7,338 nt of DNA from Alphaproteobacteria bacterium (GTDB lineage Bacteria; Pseudomonadota; Alphaproteobacteria; UBA8366). The translations under genes were made by a program, and so were the position numbers. The DNA lies in the NCBI GenBank assembly GCA_029861675.1, contig JAOTYV010000248.1, forward strand, positions 1 to 7,338. Direction: 5' to 3'. The notes beneath the pieces are model-generated. The model worked only from the letters and a program-made list of their open reading frames with translations. It was not told where the DNA came from and did no database searches. Numbering within the stretch: the stretch's first letter is position 1; each line of letters begins with the position of its first letter. Shown piece after piece: positions 1 through 5,871 of this stretch.

Positions 1-142
1 CGTCGGTCATTATGACATAGGCCGGAAATGCGTTGGTTAGCGATTTGGCCGCAACATCATTGCTGCAGCCGTGCGACGCGGCCATCGCCCCGCCTCCGAC
101 GACGGCCATCGCCCCCGCCAACAGAATTGATTTCAGGTTCAT
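1..142 (-). CDS. N-terminus of an exported protein, probably an ABC transporter solute-binding protein (partial)
   Basis: The first 47 codons of a gene running off the left edge. It begins MNLKSILLAGAMAVVGGGAM, a clear Sec signal peptide: a Lys near the N-terminus, a hydrophobic stretch, and an AMA-A cleavage site at about residues 21/22. There is no lipobox; the first Cys (26) follows SHG. The mature start continues with SNDVAAKSLTNAFPAYVIM. I think this resembles family-1 (sugar-type) extracellular solute-binding proteins of alphaproteobacteria, but that rests on recollection of a short stretch. A strong GGGAGGA sits four bases before the ATG. Its place beside catabolic genes fits uptake of the pathway substrate, with permease and ATPase genes expected further left, outside the window. 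Confidence 0.75.
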   Translation of the reverse strand, partial: MNLKSILLAGAMAVVGGGAMAASHGCSNDVAAKSLTNAFPAYVIMTD

Positions 143-146
143 TTCG

Positions 147-153
147 TCCTCCC
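147..153 (-). promoter_or_regulatory. Strong ribosome-binding site of the putative solute-binding protein
   Basis: GGGAGGA lies four bases before the ATG at 142, supporting this start. High translation is usual for binding proteins, which are needed in excess of their permease. Confidence 0.75.
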
Positions 154-167
154 TTTTGAGTTCATTG

Positions 168-180
168 GTCGGTTCCCGAC
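168..180 (-). other. Small perfect hairpin between hydrolase and solute-binding protein genes
   Basis: GTCGG-GAA-CCGAC forms a five-base-pair, GC-rich stem with a three-base loop in the 55-base intergenic gap. No run of T follows it on the transcript, so it is not a convincing intrinsic terminator. Short stems before binding-protein genes sometimes act as RNA processing or stability points; that role here is conjecture. Confidence 0.3.
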
Positions 181-197
181 TGTGTTATTCTTGCGCG

Positions 198-869
198 TCA
201 CTTGATCAAAGCGATCACGTCTTCGGTCGTGCGCACGTCGCCGAAACTTTGGTAGAAAGAGGTCAATCCGGCAAGGTGGTCATCGTCATAGCGCGCGGCA
301 TTGGCGTCCTCGACCATTACCACCTTGTAATCCAACATCATGGCATCCCGCGCGGTGCTTTCGCTGCACATGTTGGTCGCCGTTCCGGCTACAATCAGAT
401 TCTCGATACCCATCCCCTGCAAGATGTCGTGCAGCTCTGACGAGCCGACTATGAACGGCGAAAACCGCCGCTTGGTGACGATCTGATCCTCGTCCTTCAC
501 ATCGAGATCCGGGTAGATTTCATATCCCGCGTTGCCGGGGCTCAGTTTGGTCAGGTGGTTCTGGCCCTTGGCCTCGGTAAAGAAATAGCGGTGATAAAGC
601 GGCCACTGGCTTGGCGCGCCCTCTTCCTCAGCGCAGCGCATGATCACCCAGATCACTGGCACACCCTTGTCACGGCAGGCGCTTGCGATGCGATTGATAT
701 TCGGGACGATGGAAATCGCCGTATCCACTTCGGCGACATAAAAATTCTGCATATCGACGACCAGAAAGGCCGTCTTGGCGGCCTCGAACTCGTCGAACAC
801 CTCCAGCTTACCGCGTTTCGCCATGATCCGTTCGATCACATAATCCGGTATTTTCACTTCATGCGGCAT
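198..869 (-). CDS. Isochorismatase-like cysteine hydrolase
   Basis: A 223-residue member of the isochorismatase-like hydrolase superfamily, which includes nicotinamidases, N-carbamoylsarcosine amidase, maleamate amidase and ureidoacrylate hydrolase (RutB). The triad is visible: Asp39 in LVVDMQN, Lys133 in VTKRRFSPF, and Cys168 in GTATNMCSESTARDA. The Cys makes amide-type hydrolysis more likely than isochorismate cleavage, since isochorismatase itself lacks this nucleophile. The GTATNMCSESTARDA block most recalls RutB/amidase members, but the substrate cannot be settled. The protein is cytoplasmic, with no signal peptide. The ATG has a strong GGGGAGGA three bases upstream. It lies 83 bases after the flavoenzyme pair and 55 bases before the putative transport gene, so it is either the distal part of the same operon or the first gene of a second transcript. 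Confidence 0.92.
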   Translation of the reverse strand: MPHEVKIPDYVIERIMAKRGKLEVFDEFEAAKTAFLVVDMQNFYVAEVDTAISIVPNINRIASACRDKGVPVIWVIMRCAEEEGAPSQWPLYHRYFFTEAKGQNHLTKLSPGNAGYEIYPDLDVKDEDQIVTKRRFSPFIVGSSELHDILQGMGIENLIVAGTATNMCSESTARDAMMLDYKVVMVEDANAARYDDDHLAGLTSFYQSFGDVRTTEDVIALIK

Positions 870-872
870 TTG

Positions 873-880
873 TCCTCCCC
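873..880 (-). promoter_or_regulatory. Strong ribosome-binding site of the cysteine hydrolase
   Basis: GGGGAGGA lies three bases before the ATG at 869. It is much stronger than the sites inside the overlapped block and fixes the start codon. It closely resembles the leader of the next gene (GGGAGGACGAAATG versus GGGGAGGACAAATG), suggesting both distal genes are translated independently and well. Confidence 0.75.
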
Positions 881-911
881 TCCGGTCGTCTTCTCGCGAC
901 TCGGCGCTTTG

Positions 912-943
912 CCCACTATGATCCCACTAAGTTTCCATCGCAA
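912..943 (-). promoter_or_regulatory. Putative sigma-70-type promoter with overlapping direct repeat
   Basis: In the 83-base gap before the hydrolase gene, the minus strand shows TTGCGA (943-938) and CATAGT (920-915) separated by exactly 17 bases, each matching the -35 and -10 consensus at four of six positions. A start about seven bases further on would leave a leader near 40 bases. A perfect 7-base direct repeat, TAGTGGG, occurs at 929-923 and 918-912, an 11-base period or one helical turn, covering the spacer and the -10 element, as an operator might. Both matches are weak enough to arise by chance. Confidence 0.3.
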
Positions 944-952
944 CGGTTTTCC

Positions 953-2533
953 TTAGCGCGACCACCGCCAATCCTTTAGTATTTCCCGCGCCGCGTTGTG
1001 GCCCGGTACGGCGGAAACGGCGCCGCCTGGATGGGTCGAGGCGCCGCATTGGTAAAGGTTGCGCACCGGCGAGCGATAGTCGGCGTAACGCGGCACCGGG
1101 CGCATGAAAAATATCTGGTCCAGCGTCAGTTCGCCGTGCTGGGAATTGCCGCCGGGCAGGTTGATGTCGGCCTCGATGTCCTTTGGCGTGATCAGTTTGT
1201 AGTCGATGACGCTGTCGGAAAACCCGGGCGCGAAACGGTCCATCACCGAAAATGCGTTCTTCACCAACTGCGGGCCTTCGCGGTCCCAGTCGGAATTGCG
1301 CAATTCGTATGGGGTGACGCCGCCCTGGAACACGACCACATGCTTGCCCTCGGGCGCAAGCGTAGGATCGGTGTAACTGGGCACGTTCGGGCTGAGGAAC
1401 GGCTCTGCTGAATACCAGCCGAACTTGGCGTCGTGAAAGGCGCGTTCCAGAAACTCGGGCGTTGGGCAGATATGGGCATAGGCCGGATAATCGACACCGG
1501 TCTTGTCCTTGTCGAAGCCCTTGTATTGCGGCAATCGGTCCACTGCGCAAAGCAGCTTGAAGCTCATCCCGCGCGAACGGAACCCCTTGATATCGTCCAC
1601 AAAATCTTCGGGCAGGTGATCCTCGTTCACCATGTCCAGAAAGGTGCGTTTGGCGTTAACGTTCGAAACCACGCGGGAGGCGTGGATGTCTTCGCCCGAG
1701 CGCAGCCGCACGCCATGGGCCCTGCCGTCCTTCACAAGAATCTCGTCGACCCAGGCATCGCATTGTACCTCCATGCCATGCGCCGCTCCGGATTTGGCCA
1801 GCGCGTCGGCAACCGCGCCCATGCCGCCCTTGGCGAAACTCATGCCGGTCTGGCCGATCAGATGGGTGACCAGATAAAATGCCGTGCCCGGTGAATAGGG
1901 ACCGACATTGCCGCCGATCGTCGCCCAGAACATGAACTTGGCCTTCACGAGTTCATTCTCGAACCAGCGGCTGACGTAGTCATGCGCGCTCATCGAAAGC
2001 GCGTGCAGCAGGTTGTAGACTTCTATTTCAGCGTTGCGCAGCTTCCAGGCGAAGCGTGCCGTCTTGAACAGGCCCACCGGATCCTTGCGAAACGGGTTGA
2101 CCGGGGTTTCCAACTGCAGCATGCGCAAAATTTCGATCGTCGATTGCAGCCGTTCGAAGAATTTCGGGTAGTTGTCTGCGTCGTGCTGTGAGAATCGCGC
2201 GATTTGTTCGCGAGTCTTGACTGGGTCTTTGGAAAAAATAATGCCGTCATCTTCGGTCGGGTTAAAGACATTGGGTTGGGGGTAATACTCTAGCCCATAT
2301 TTCTTCAGCTCCAGTTCCTCGATCACCTTGGGATGCAGGTGCCCCATGATGAAGGAATAGGTCGAGGCGCGAAAACCGGGGCTGAATTCTTCGGTCACCG
2401 ATGCGCCGCCGACATAGGACTTTTGTTCCAGCACCAGCACCGATTTTCCCGCCCGCGCCAGGTAGGCGCCGCAGGTCAGCCCGTTATGGCCGCCGCCGAT
2501 GATGATGGCGTCGAATGCCTTGCTCGAACTCAT
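953..2533 (-). CDS. FAD-dependent oxidoreductase, PYROXD2/phytoene-desaturase-like, copy 2
   Basis: A 526-residue paralogue of the preceding gene, alignable along its whole length with almost no gaps. The FAD motif AIIIGGGHNGL (9-19), GGASVTEE, the mid-region motif RGG/KGGMGA, GVDYPAYAH, and the C-terminal STHPGGAVSAVPGHNAARE are shared. By eye the ends are about 70% identical and the centre less so. Both copies keep the complete FAD-binding elements, so neither looks like a decayed duplicate. The start ATG overlaps the stop of copy 1 (ATGA); the ribosome-binding site is weak (AGG eight bases upstream), consistent with coupling to translation of copy 1. Product chemistry is presumably oxidation or desaturation with FAD, substrate unknown. 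It is the last gene of the tightly overlapped block; an 83-base gap follows. Confidence 0.9.
   Translation of the reverse strand: MSSSKAFDAIIIGGGHNGLTCGAYLARAGKSVLVLEQKSYVGGASVTEEFSPGFRASTYSFIMGHLHPKVIEELELKKYGLEYYPQPNVFNPTEDDGIIFSKDPVKTREQIARFSQHDADNYPKFFERLQSTIEILRMLQLETPVNPFRKDPVGLFKTARFAWKLRNAEIEVYNLLHALSMSAHDYVSRWFENELVKAKFMFWATIGGNVGPYSPGTAFYLVTHLIGQTGMSFAKGGMGAVADALAKSGAAHGMEVQCDAWVDEILVKDGRAHGVRLRSGEDIHASRVVSNVNAKRTFLDMVNEDHLPEDFVDDIKGFRSRGMSFKLLCAVDRLPQYKGFDKDKTGVDYPAYAHICPTPEFLERAFHDAKFGWYSAEPFLSPNVPSYTDPTLAPEGKHVVVFQGGVTPYELRNSDWDREGPQLVKNAFSVMDRFAPGFSDSVIDYKLITPKDIEADINLPGGNSQHGELTLDQIFFMRPVPRYADYRSPVRNLYQCGASTHPGGAVSAVPGHNAAREILKDWRWSR
2461..2513 (-). repeat. Near-identical 5' segment of flavoenzyme copy 2 (matches 4041-4093)
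   Basis: This stretch encodes the FAD-binding GGGHNGLTCGAYL region. It matches 4041-4093 with four mismatches in 53 bases, including a perfect 31-base run (2469-2499 versus 4049-4079), at an offset of 1580 bases. It records the tandem gene duplication, or later gene conversion, at the most conserved part of the protein. Confidence 0.85.
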
Positions 2534-4107
2534 TGCAGACGCCTGTAGTCATTGAGGATTTCGCGGGCGGCGTTGTGCCCCGGCACCGCCGAGACCGACC
2601 CGCCGGGATGGGTGGATGATCCGCATTGGTACAGGGCCCGGATCGGGCTGCGGTAATCGGCGTAATGCGGTGCCGGGCGCTGAAAAAACAGCTGATCCAG
2701 CGCCACTTCGCCGTGCAGCTCGTGCCCCCCCGGCATGCCCAGAATGTCTTCGAGGTCCGGCGGCAGGAACGCCTGATAGGATATCAGACTGTCGCTGAAG
2801 CCCGGGGCGAATTCGTCCATCACGGCGAAGACGTTGTCGATGAAAGTGTCGCGCTCATCCGCCCAGTCGCCGCCGCGCAGGTCATAAGGCGCGTGCCCGC
2901 CCGACAGGGTGACCACATGTTTGCCCTCGGGCGCCAGCGTGTCGTCGATAACGCTGGGCACAATGGGAGAAACGAAGGGTCGCGCCGAGTACCAACCGTA
3001 TTTGGCGTCGTCATAGGCACGTTCCATATAATCGATGGTCGGCCCGACATGGGCATAGGCCGGGTAGTCCACCCCAGCCTGCCCCGGCGAAAACCCGCGG
3101 TATTGCGGCCGCCTGTCCACGGCGCAGTTGATCTTGAAAACCTCGCCCTGGCAGCGCCAGTTGTCGATGGCCCTCAGGAAATCCTCGGGCAGTTCCGCGC
3201 GCGGCACCAATCGCCCGAAGGTCACGGGCGCCGCCACGTTCGAGGCGACCAGCCGGGCGCCAAACTCGCGCCCGTCCTCGGTCACCACACCGGTCGCGCG
3301 GCCATTTTTCACTGTGATCCGGTCCACGGCGGCATCGGTGGCAATCTCCATCCCGTGCCGCCGCCCCGCCGCGGAGATCGCATCCGAGATCGCGCCCATC
3401 CCGCCTCGGGAAAAGCCCAGCCCGTTCTCGCCGAGCAAATGGAACAGAATCGAATAGGCAGTGCCCGCCGCCCGCGGGCCGCGGAAATTGCCGATCCCGG
3501 CCCAGTAACACAGCAGCGCCTTGACCTCATCGCTTTCGAACCAGCGTGATACGAAATCATAGGCCGACTGGGTCATCGCATCGGTGATGCGATAAAACTC
3601 CTCGCCCATACCTCGATAGCGCCAGCCCATCCTGGCGACATCCTTCAGCGCTCCCCAGCTTCGATCGCCCGGATCGACCGGCGTTTCAAGCAGCAGCCGG
3701 CGCAGGATGCCGATGCTGCGGGTGATGTCGGCGAAGAACTTCGGATAGATCGCAGCATCGCGTGTCGAAAACCGCGCGATCTCGGCCTGGGTCGTGGCCA
3801 TGTCGGTCGAGAAGATGATGCTATCGTCGCCCTCCAGCGGATGCACCACCTCGTTCATTTTAAGGTGCAGCAGCCCGTGGCGCTCCAGTTCCAGCTCGCG
3901 GATCACCTTGGGGTGGACGTGACCCATGATGTAGCTGAAGGTCGAGGCGCGGAAGCCGGGATGAAACTCCTCCGTCACCGCGGCCCCGCCAACGATGTGA
4001 CGGCGTTCCAGCACCAGCGTCTTCAATCCCGCCTTGGCCAGATAGGCACCGCAGGTCAGCCCGTTATGGCCGCCGCCGACGATGATGGCGTCAAAAGTTT
4101 GTTTCAC
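2530..4107 (-). CDS. FAD-dependent oxidoreductase, PYROXD2/phytoene-desaturase-like, copy 1
   Basis: A 525-residue flavoprotein. The N-terminal FAD-binding motif is AIIVGGGHNGL (7-17), with Glu34 ending the second strand and the family block GGAAVTEE at 40-47. The C-terminus carries STHPGGSVSAVPGHNAARE (about 499-517), the second FAD-contacting segment of the carotenoid-desaturase/amine-oxidase-related family. GGGHNGL and GGAAVTEE resemble human PYROXD2 and its bacterial relatives more than CrtI. Known relatives desaturate, saturate or oxidise hydrophobic substrates, but most bacterial PYROXD2-like proteins have no known substrate. No signal peptide or membrane segment is evident. It starts at GTG, overlapping the crotonase stop (GTGA); the next Met is far downstream, past the FAD motif. 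AAGGG lies close before it. It is followed, again with a four-base overlap, by a paralogue of nearly the same length, so the two may form a heteromer or act in succession. Confidence 0.9.
   Translation of the reverse strand: MKQTFDAIIVGGGHNGLTCGAYLAKAGLKTLVLERRHIVGGAAVTEEFHPGFRASTFSYIMGHVHPKVIRELELERHGLLHLKMNEVVHPLEGDDSIIFSTDMATTQAEIARFSTRDAAIYPKFFADITRSIGILRRLLLETPVDPGDRSWGALKDVARMGWRYRGMGEEFYRITDAMTQSAYDFVSRWFESDEVKALLCYWAGIGNFRGPRAAGTAYSILFHLLGENGLGFSRGGMGAISDAISAAGRRHGMEIATDAAVDRITVKNGRATGVVTEDGREFGARLVASNVAAPVTFGRLVPRAELPEDFLRAIDNWRCQGEVFKINCAVDRRPQYRGFSPGQAGVDYPAYAHVGPTIDYMERAYDDAKYGWYSARPFVSPIVPSVIDDTLAPEGKHVVTLSGGHAPYDLRGGDWADERDTFIDNVFAVMDEFAPGFSDSLISYQAFLPPDLEDILGMPGGHELHGEVALDQLFFQRPAPHYADYRSPIRALYQCGSSTHPGGSVSAVPGHNAAREILNDYRRLQ
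4041..4093 (-). repeat. Near-identical 5' segment of flavoenzyme copy 1 (matches 2461-2513)
   Basis: Partner of the repeat at 2461-2513, inside the first flavoenzyme gene. The offset between the pair roughly equals one gene length, as expected of a tandem duplication. Confidence 0.85.
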
Positions 4108-4901
4108 TCACCCTTGAACTCCGGTTTGCGTTTCTCGACGAAGGCGCACAGGCCTTCCTTGCGGTCTTCGGACCCCATCAATAGCGCCGATAAGTCGCCG
4201 CCTGCGTTCAGCGCCTCCTCAAAGCTTTGTCCATGCGCCCGGTTGATCGCCTGTTTCAATGCCATCACCGACAGCGGCGCGGATCCGGCAATTTCTCCGG
4301 CGATCTCCAGCGCCTTGCCCATGGCATCGCCCGCCGGGGTCACATGGTTCAGAACGCCCATCTCCAGCGCCTCGGCAGCCCCGATCTGGCGCCCGGTATA
4401 GGCCAGTTCCCGCGCCCGGCGTTCGCCAACGGCGCGGGCCAGCGACCAGGCGCCGCCGAGGATCGGGAACAGGCCGAGTTTCGCCTCGGTCAGCCCCAAT
4501 TTCGCGGTTTCCGACCCGACAATGAAATCGCAGCGCAGCGCGATCTCCAGCCCGCCGCCCAGCGCGTGGCCCTCGACTGCCGCGATCACCGGTTTGGTGG
4601 TATTGGAAAGAAACCGCATGAAGTCGTGCCAAACGGATTGGGTATAGCGGTGCCGGTACTTGTCGAACGTCGCCATGGTGCTGGCAGCGGTGCCCTTGAC
4701 GTCGCCACCGGCGCAGAATGCCTTGTCATCGCCGGTCAGCACGATGGCGGCGATGTCGCGATCCATCTCGCAGGCCTGCATCGCTGCGCGGGTCTCGGTC
4801 AGCATGGTATCGGTCAGCGCGTTGCGCACCTTTGGCCGGTTGAAGCGCACGATCCCGGCGGGGCCGTCGCGGCGAACAATGATCTCGGTTGGATCAGCCA
4901 T
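4104..4901 (-). CDS. Enoyl-CoA hydratase/isomerase family protein (crotonase fold)
   Basis: A 265-residue crotonase-superfamily protein, normal length, expected to act on an acyl-CoA thioester, most simply adding water across a 2,3-double bond. The oxyanion-hole segments are AFCAGGD (61-67) and HALGGGLE (112-119). Glu119 and Glu139 align by spacing with Glu144 and Glu164 of rat mitochondrial hydratase, so both catalytic glutamates are present, which favours hydratase over family members with other chemistry. The usual PGAGG after the second Glu is replaced by PILGG. The C-terminal FVEKRKPEFKG is typical of the family. The start ATG has AAAGG eight bases upstream, inside the tautomerase gene. 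Its stop overlaps the GTG of the next gene by four bases (GTGA). Its presence suggests CoA-linked intermediates, although no CoA ligase is in the window. Confidence 0.93.
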   Translation of the reverse strand: MADPTEIIVRRDGPAGIVRFNRPKVRNALTDTMLTETRAAMQACEMDRDIAAIVLTGDDKAFCAGGDVKGTAASTMATFDKYRHRYTQSVWHDFMRFLSNTTKPVIAAVEGHALGGGLEIALRCDFIVGSETAKLGLTEAKLGLFPILGGAWSLARAVGERRARELAYTGRQIGAAEALEMGVLNHVTPAGDAMGKALEIAGEIAGSAPLSVMALKQAINRAHGQSFEEALNAGGDLSALLMGSEDRKEGLCAFVEKRKPEFKGE

Positions 4902-5094
4902 TGCCGTCGCCTTTCAGAAACACTGGCTTGCCCGCCACTGCGTAATCGCCGTCACCTACTTCGTTAATGACAACGCGGACCTGACCCGGCTCGGCCCCCA
5001 GCGTATCCACGACCGCATCGGTCAGCCGCGCGATCAGACGGTTCTTGGTCTCGCGGTCGCGCCCTTCGATGATGGTAATACTCACGATAGCCAT
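4894..5094 (-). CDS. 4-oxalocrotonate-tautomerase-like small protein lacking the N-terminal catalytic proline
   Basis: This 66-residue protein has the size and pattern of single-domain 4-oxalocrotonate tautomerases, which form oligomers and ketonise dienols using a proline exposed after Met removal. Without the initiator Met it begins AIVSITIIEGR. Arg11 and Arg39 (in QVRVVINE) fall at the positions of the two substrate-binding arginines of 4-OT, and Tyr50 occupies the aromatic position 50. Residue 1 is Ala, not Pro. The start is not misplaced: the only upstream in-frame codons run CGG AGC GAA ATC back to a TAG, and GGAG sits 8 bases before the ATG. The gene is 12 bases after the SDR stop and overlaps the crotonase by 8 bases (ATGGCTGA), so it belongs to the operon. 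It may be a primary-amine variant, a non-catalytic subunit, or an enzyme with different chemistry. The family call is firm; the activity is uncertain. Confidence 0.88.
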   Translation of the reverse strand: MAIVSITIIEGRDRETKNRLIARLTDAVVDTLGAEPGQVRVVINEVGDGDYAVAGKPVFLKGDGNG

Positions 5095-5106
5095 GATTTC
5101 GCTCCG

Positions 5107-5871
5107 CTAATGGATGATCCCGCCGCCGTCGACGCCCAGCGACTGTCCGGTGACGAACCCGGCGTGATCGCTGAGGAAATAGGCGACAGCACCAATCAGA
5201 TCCTCAGGCTGCTGGTCGCGCGCCAATGCCCGCCCCGCTGCAATCGCGCCCTTGCGCTCCTGAATACCCTCGCGCGCCAACACCCCTTCGCTCATGGTCA
5301 GACCGGGCGCGATGGTGTTGACGCGGATGTTTTTCGGACCCAACTCGCGCGTCAGCGAGCGCGCCATGGCCAGCACGGCACCCTTTGAGGCGTCATAATG
5401 CAGCATGCCGGGAAAGCCGTGGAATATGCGGTTGGTGGCGATCATTACCACCGAGCCGCCACCCGCGCGCTCCATCGCCGGGACGGCGGCACCGGTGCAG
5501 AGCCACGGCCCCTTGACGTTGACCGCCATCACCTTGTCCCAGAGCCCCTCGTCGATGTCGTCATAGGCGGCGATTGGCAGAGTTGCGAAAAGGGCGGCGT
5601 TGTTCACCAGCCCGTCGATGCCGCCGAATGCAGCCTCGGTTTCGGTGGCCATGCGGTCACAATCGGCGCGGCGTGTGACGTCCATTTGCACCGCGATGGC
5701 CTCGCCACCCGCCTCCACGATCCGCGCCGCGGCGTCGCTGGGGTCAGCGATATCGGCCAGCGCCACTTTGGCCCCCATTCCCGCAAATCCGGTAGCCAGC
5801 GCCGCGCCGATGCCTTGCGCGGCCCCGGTCACGATGATCCTTTTGCCCTTCAGCATCCCACCTTCATCCAT
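5107..5871 (-). CDS. SDR-family oxidoreductase (probably NAD-dependent), with Thr at the catalytic Ser position
   Basis: A classical short-chain dehydrogenase/reductase of 254 residues that should interconvert a secondary alcohol and a ketone. Numbering from the first Met: the Rossmann motif TGAAQGIG is at 15-22, Asp40 ends the second strand (favouring NAD over NADP), Asp64 contacts adenine, NNA is at 90-92, Asn118 is the active-site Asn, and Tyr159-x-x-x-Lys163 is the catalytic pair. The usual catalytic serine lies 13 residues before the Tyr; here that residue is Thr146, within MIATN. The C-terminal GQSLGVDGG segment is typical. The first ATG overlaps the aldehyde dehydrogenase stop by 8 bases and has only a weak GGTGA upstream. 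A second ATG at 5856 (Met6, beginning MLKGKR) has AAGGTGGG before it and matches usual SDR starts, so it may be the true start. Substrate unknown; a hydroxyacyl-CoA or cyclic alcohol intermediate would fit the neighbouring crotonase. Confidence 0.92.
   Translation of the reverse strand: MDEGGMLKGKRIIVTGAAQGIGAALATGFAGMGAKVALADIADPSDAAARIVEAGGEAIAVQMDVTRRADCDRMATETEAAFGGIDGLVNNAALFATLPIAAYDDIDEGLWDKVMAVNVKGPWLCTGAAVPAMERAGGGSVVMIATNRIFHGFPGMLHYDASKGAVLAMARSLTRELGPKNIRVNTIAPGLTMSEGVLAREGIQERKGAIAAGRALARDQQPEDLIGAVAYFLSDHAGFVTGQSLGVDGGGIIH

Noticed and set aside
1..142. Lipoprotein signal in the left-edge gene
   Set aside because: The first Cys (26) is preceded by Ser-His-Gly, not by a lipobox, and a good signal peptidase I site lies before it.
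168..180. Hairpin as a rho-independent terminator
   Set aside because: The stem is only five base pairs and the following transcript bases are not a U tract.
33..440. Plus-strand 135-codon open frame at the left edge
   Set aside because: It spans the antisense of the signal peptide gene, the intergenic gap and the hydrolase C-terminus. No motif supports it.
870..952. A small gene or structured RNA in the gap before the hydrolase
   Set aside because: The gap is 83 bases, with no start codon plus ribosome-binding site leading to a useful frame and only a weak four-base-pair inverted repeat. A promoter is the more economical reading.
927..1550. Minus-strand 207-codon open frame overlapping flavoenzyme copy 2
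   Set aside because: It is an alternate frame within a gene carrying clear family motifs to its C-terminus, and its low-complexity Arg-rich translation shows no domain.
2626..3549. Long plus-strand open frame of 307 codons, antisense to flavoenzyme copy 1
   Set aside because: It lies wholly antisense to a gene with complete family motifs. Its translation is rich in Arg, Pro, Gly and His without recognisable domains, as expected of the antisense frame of GC-rich coding DNA.
4227..5388. Two overlapping plus-strand open frames of about 240 codons each
   Set aside because: Both are antisense to the crotonase, tautomerase and SDR genes, have no recognisable motif and no convincing ribosome-binding site. 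They are shadows of GC-rich codon use.
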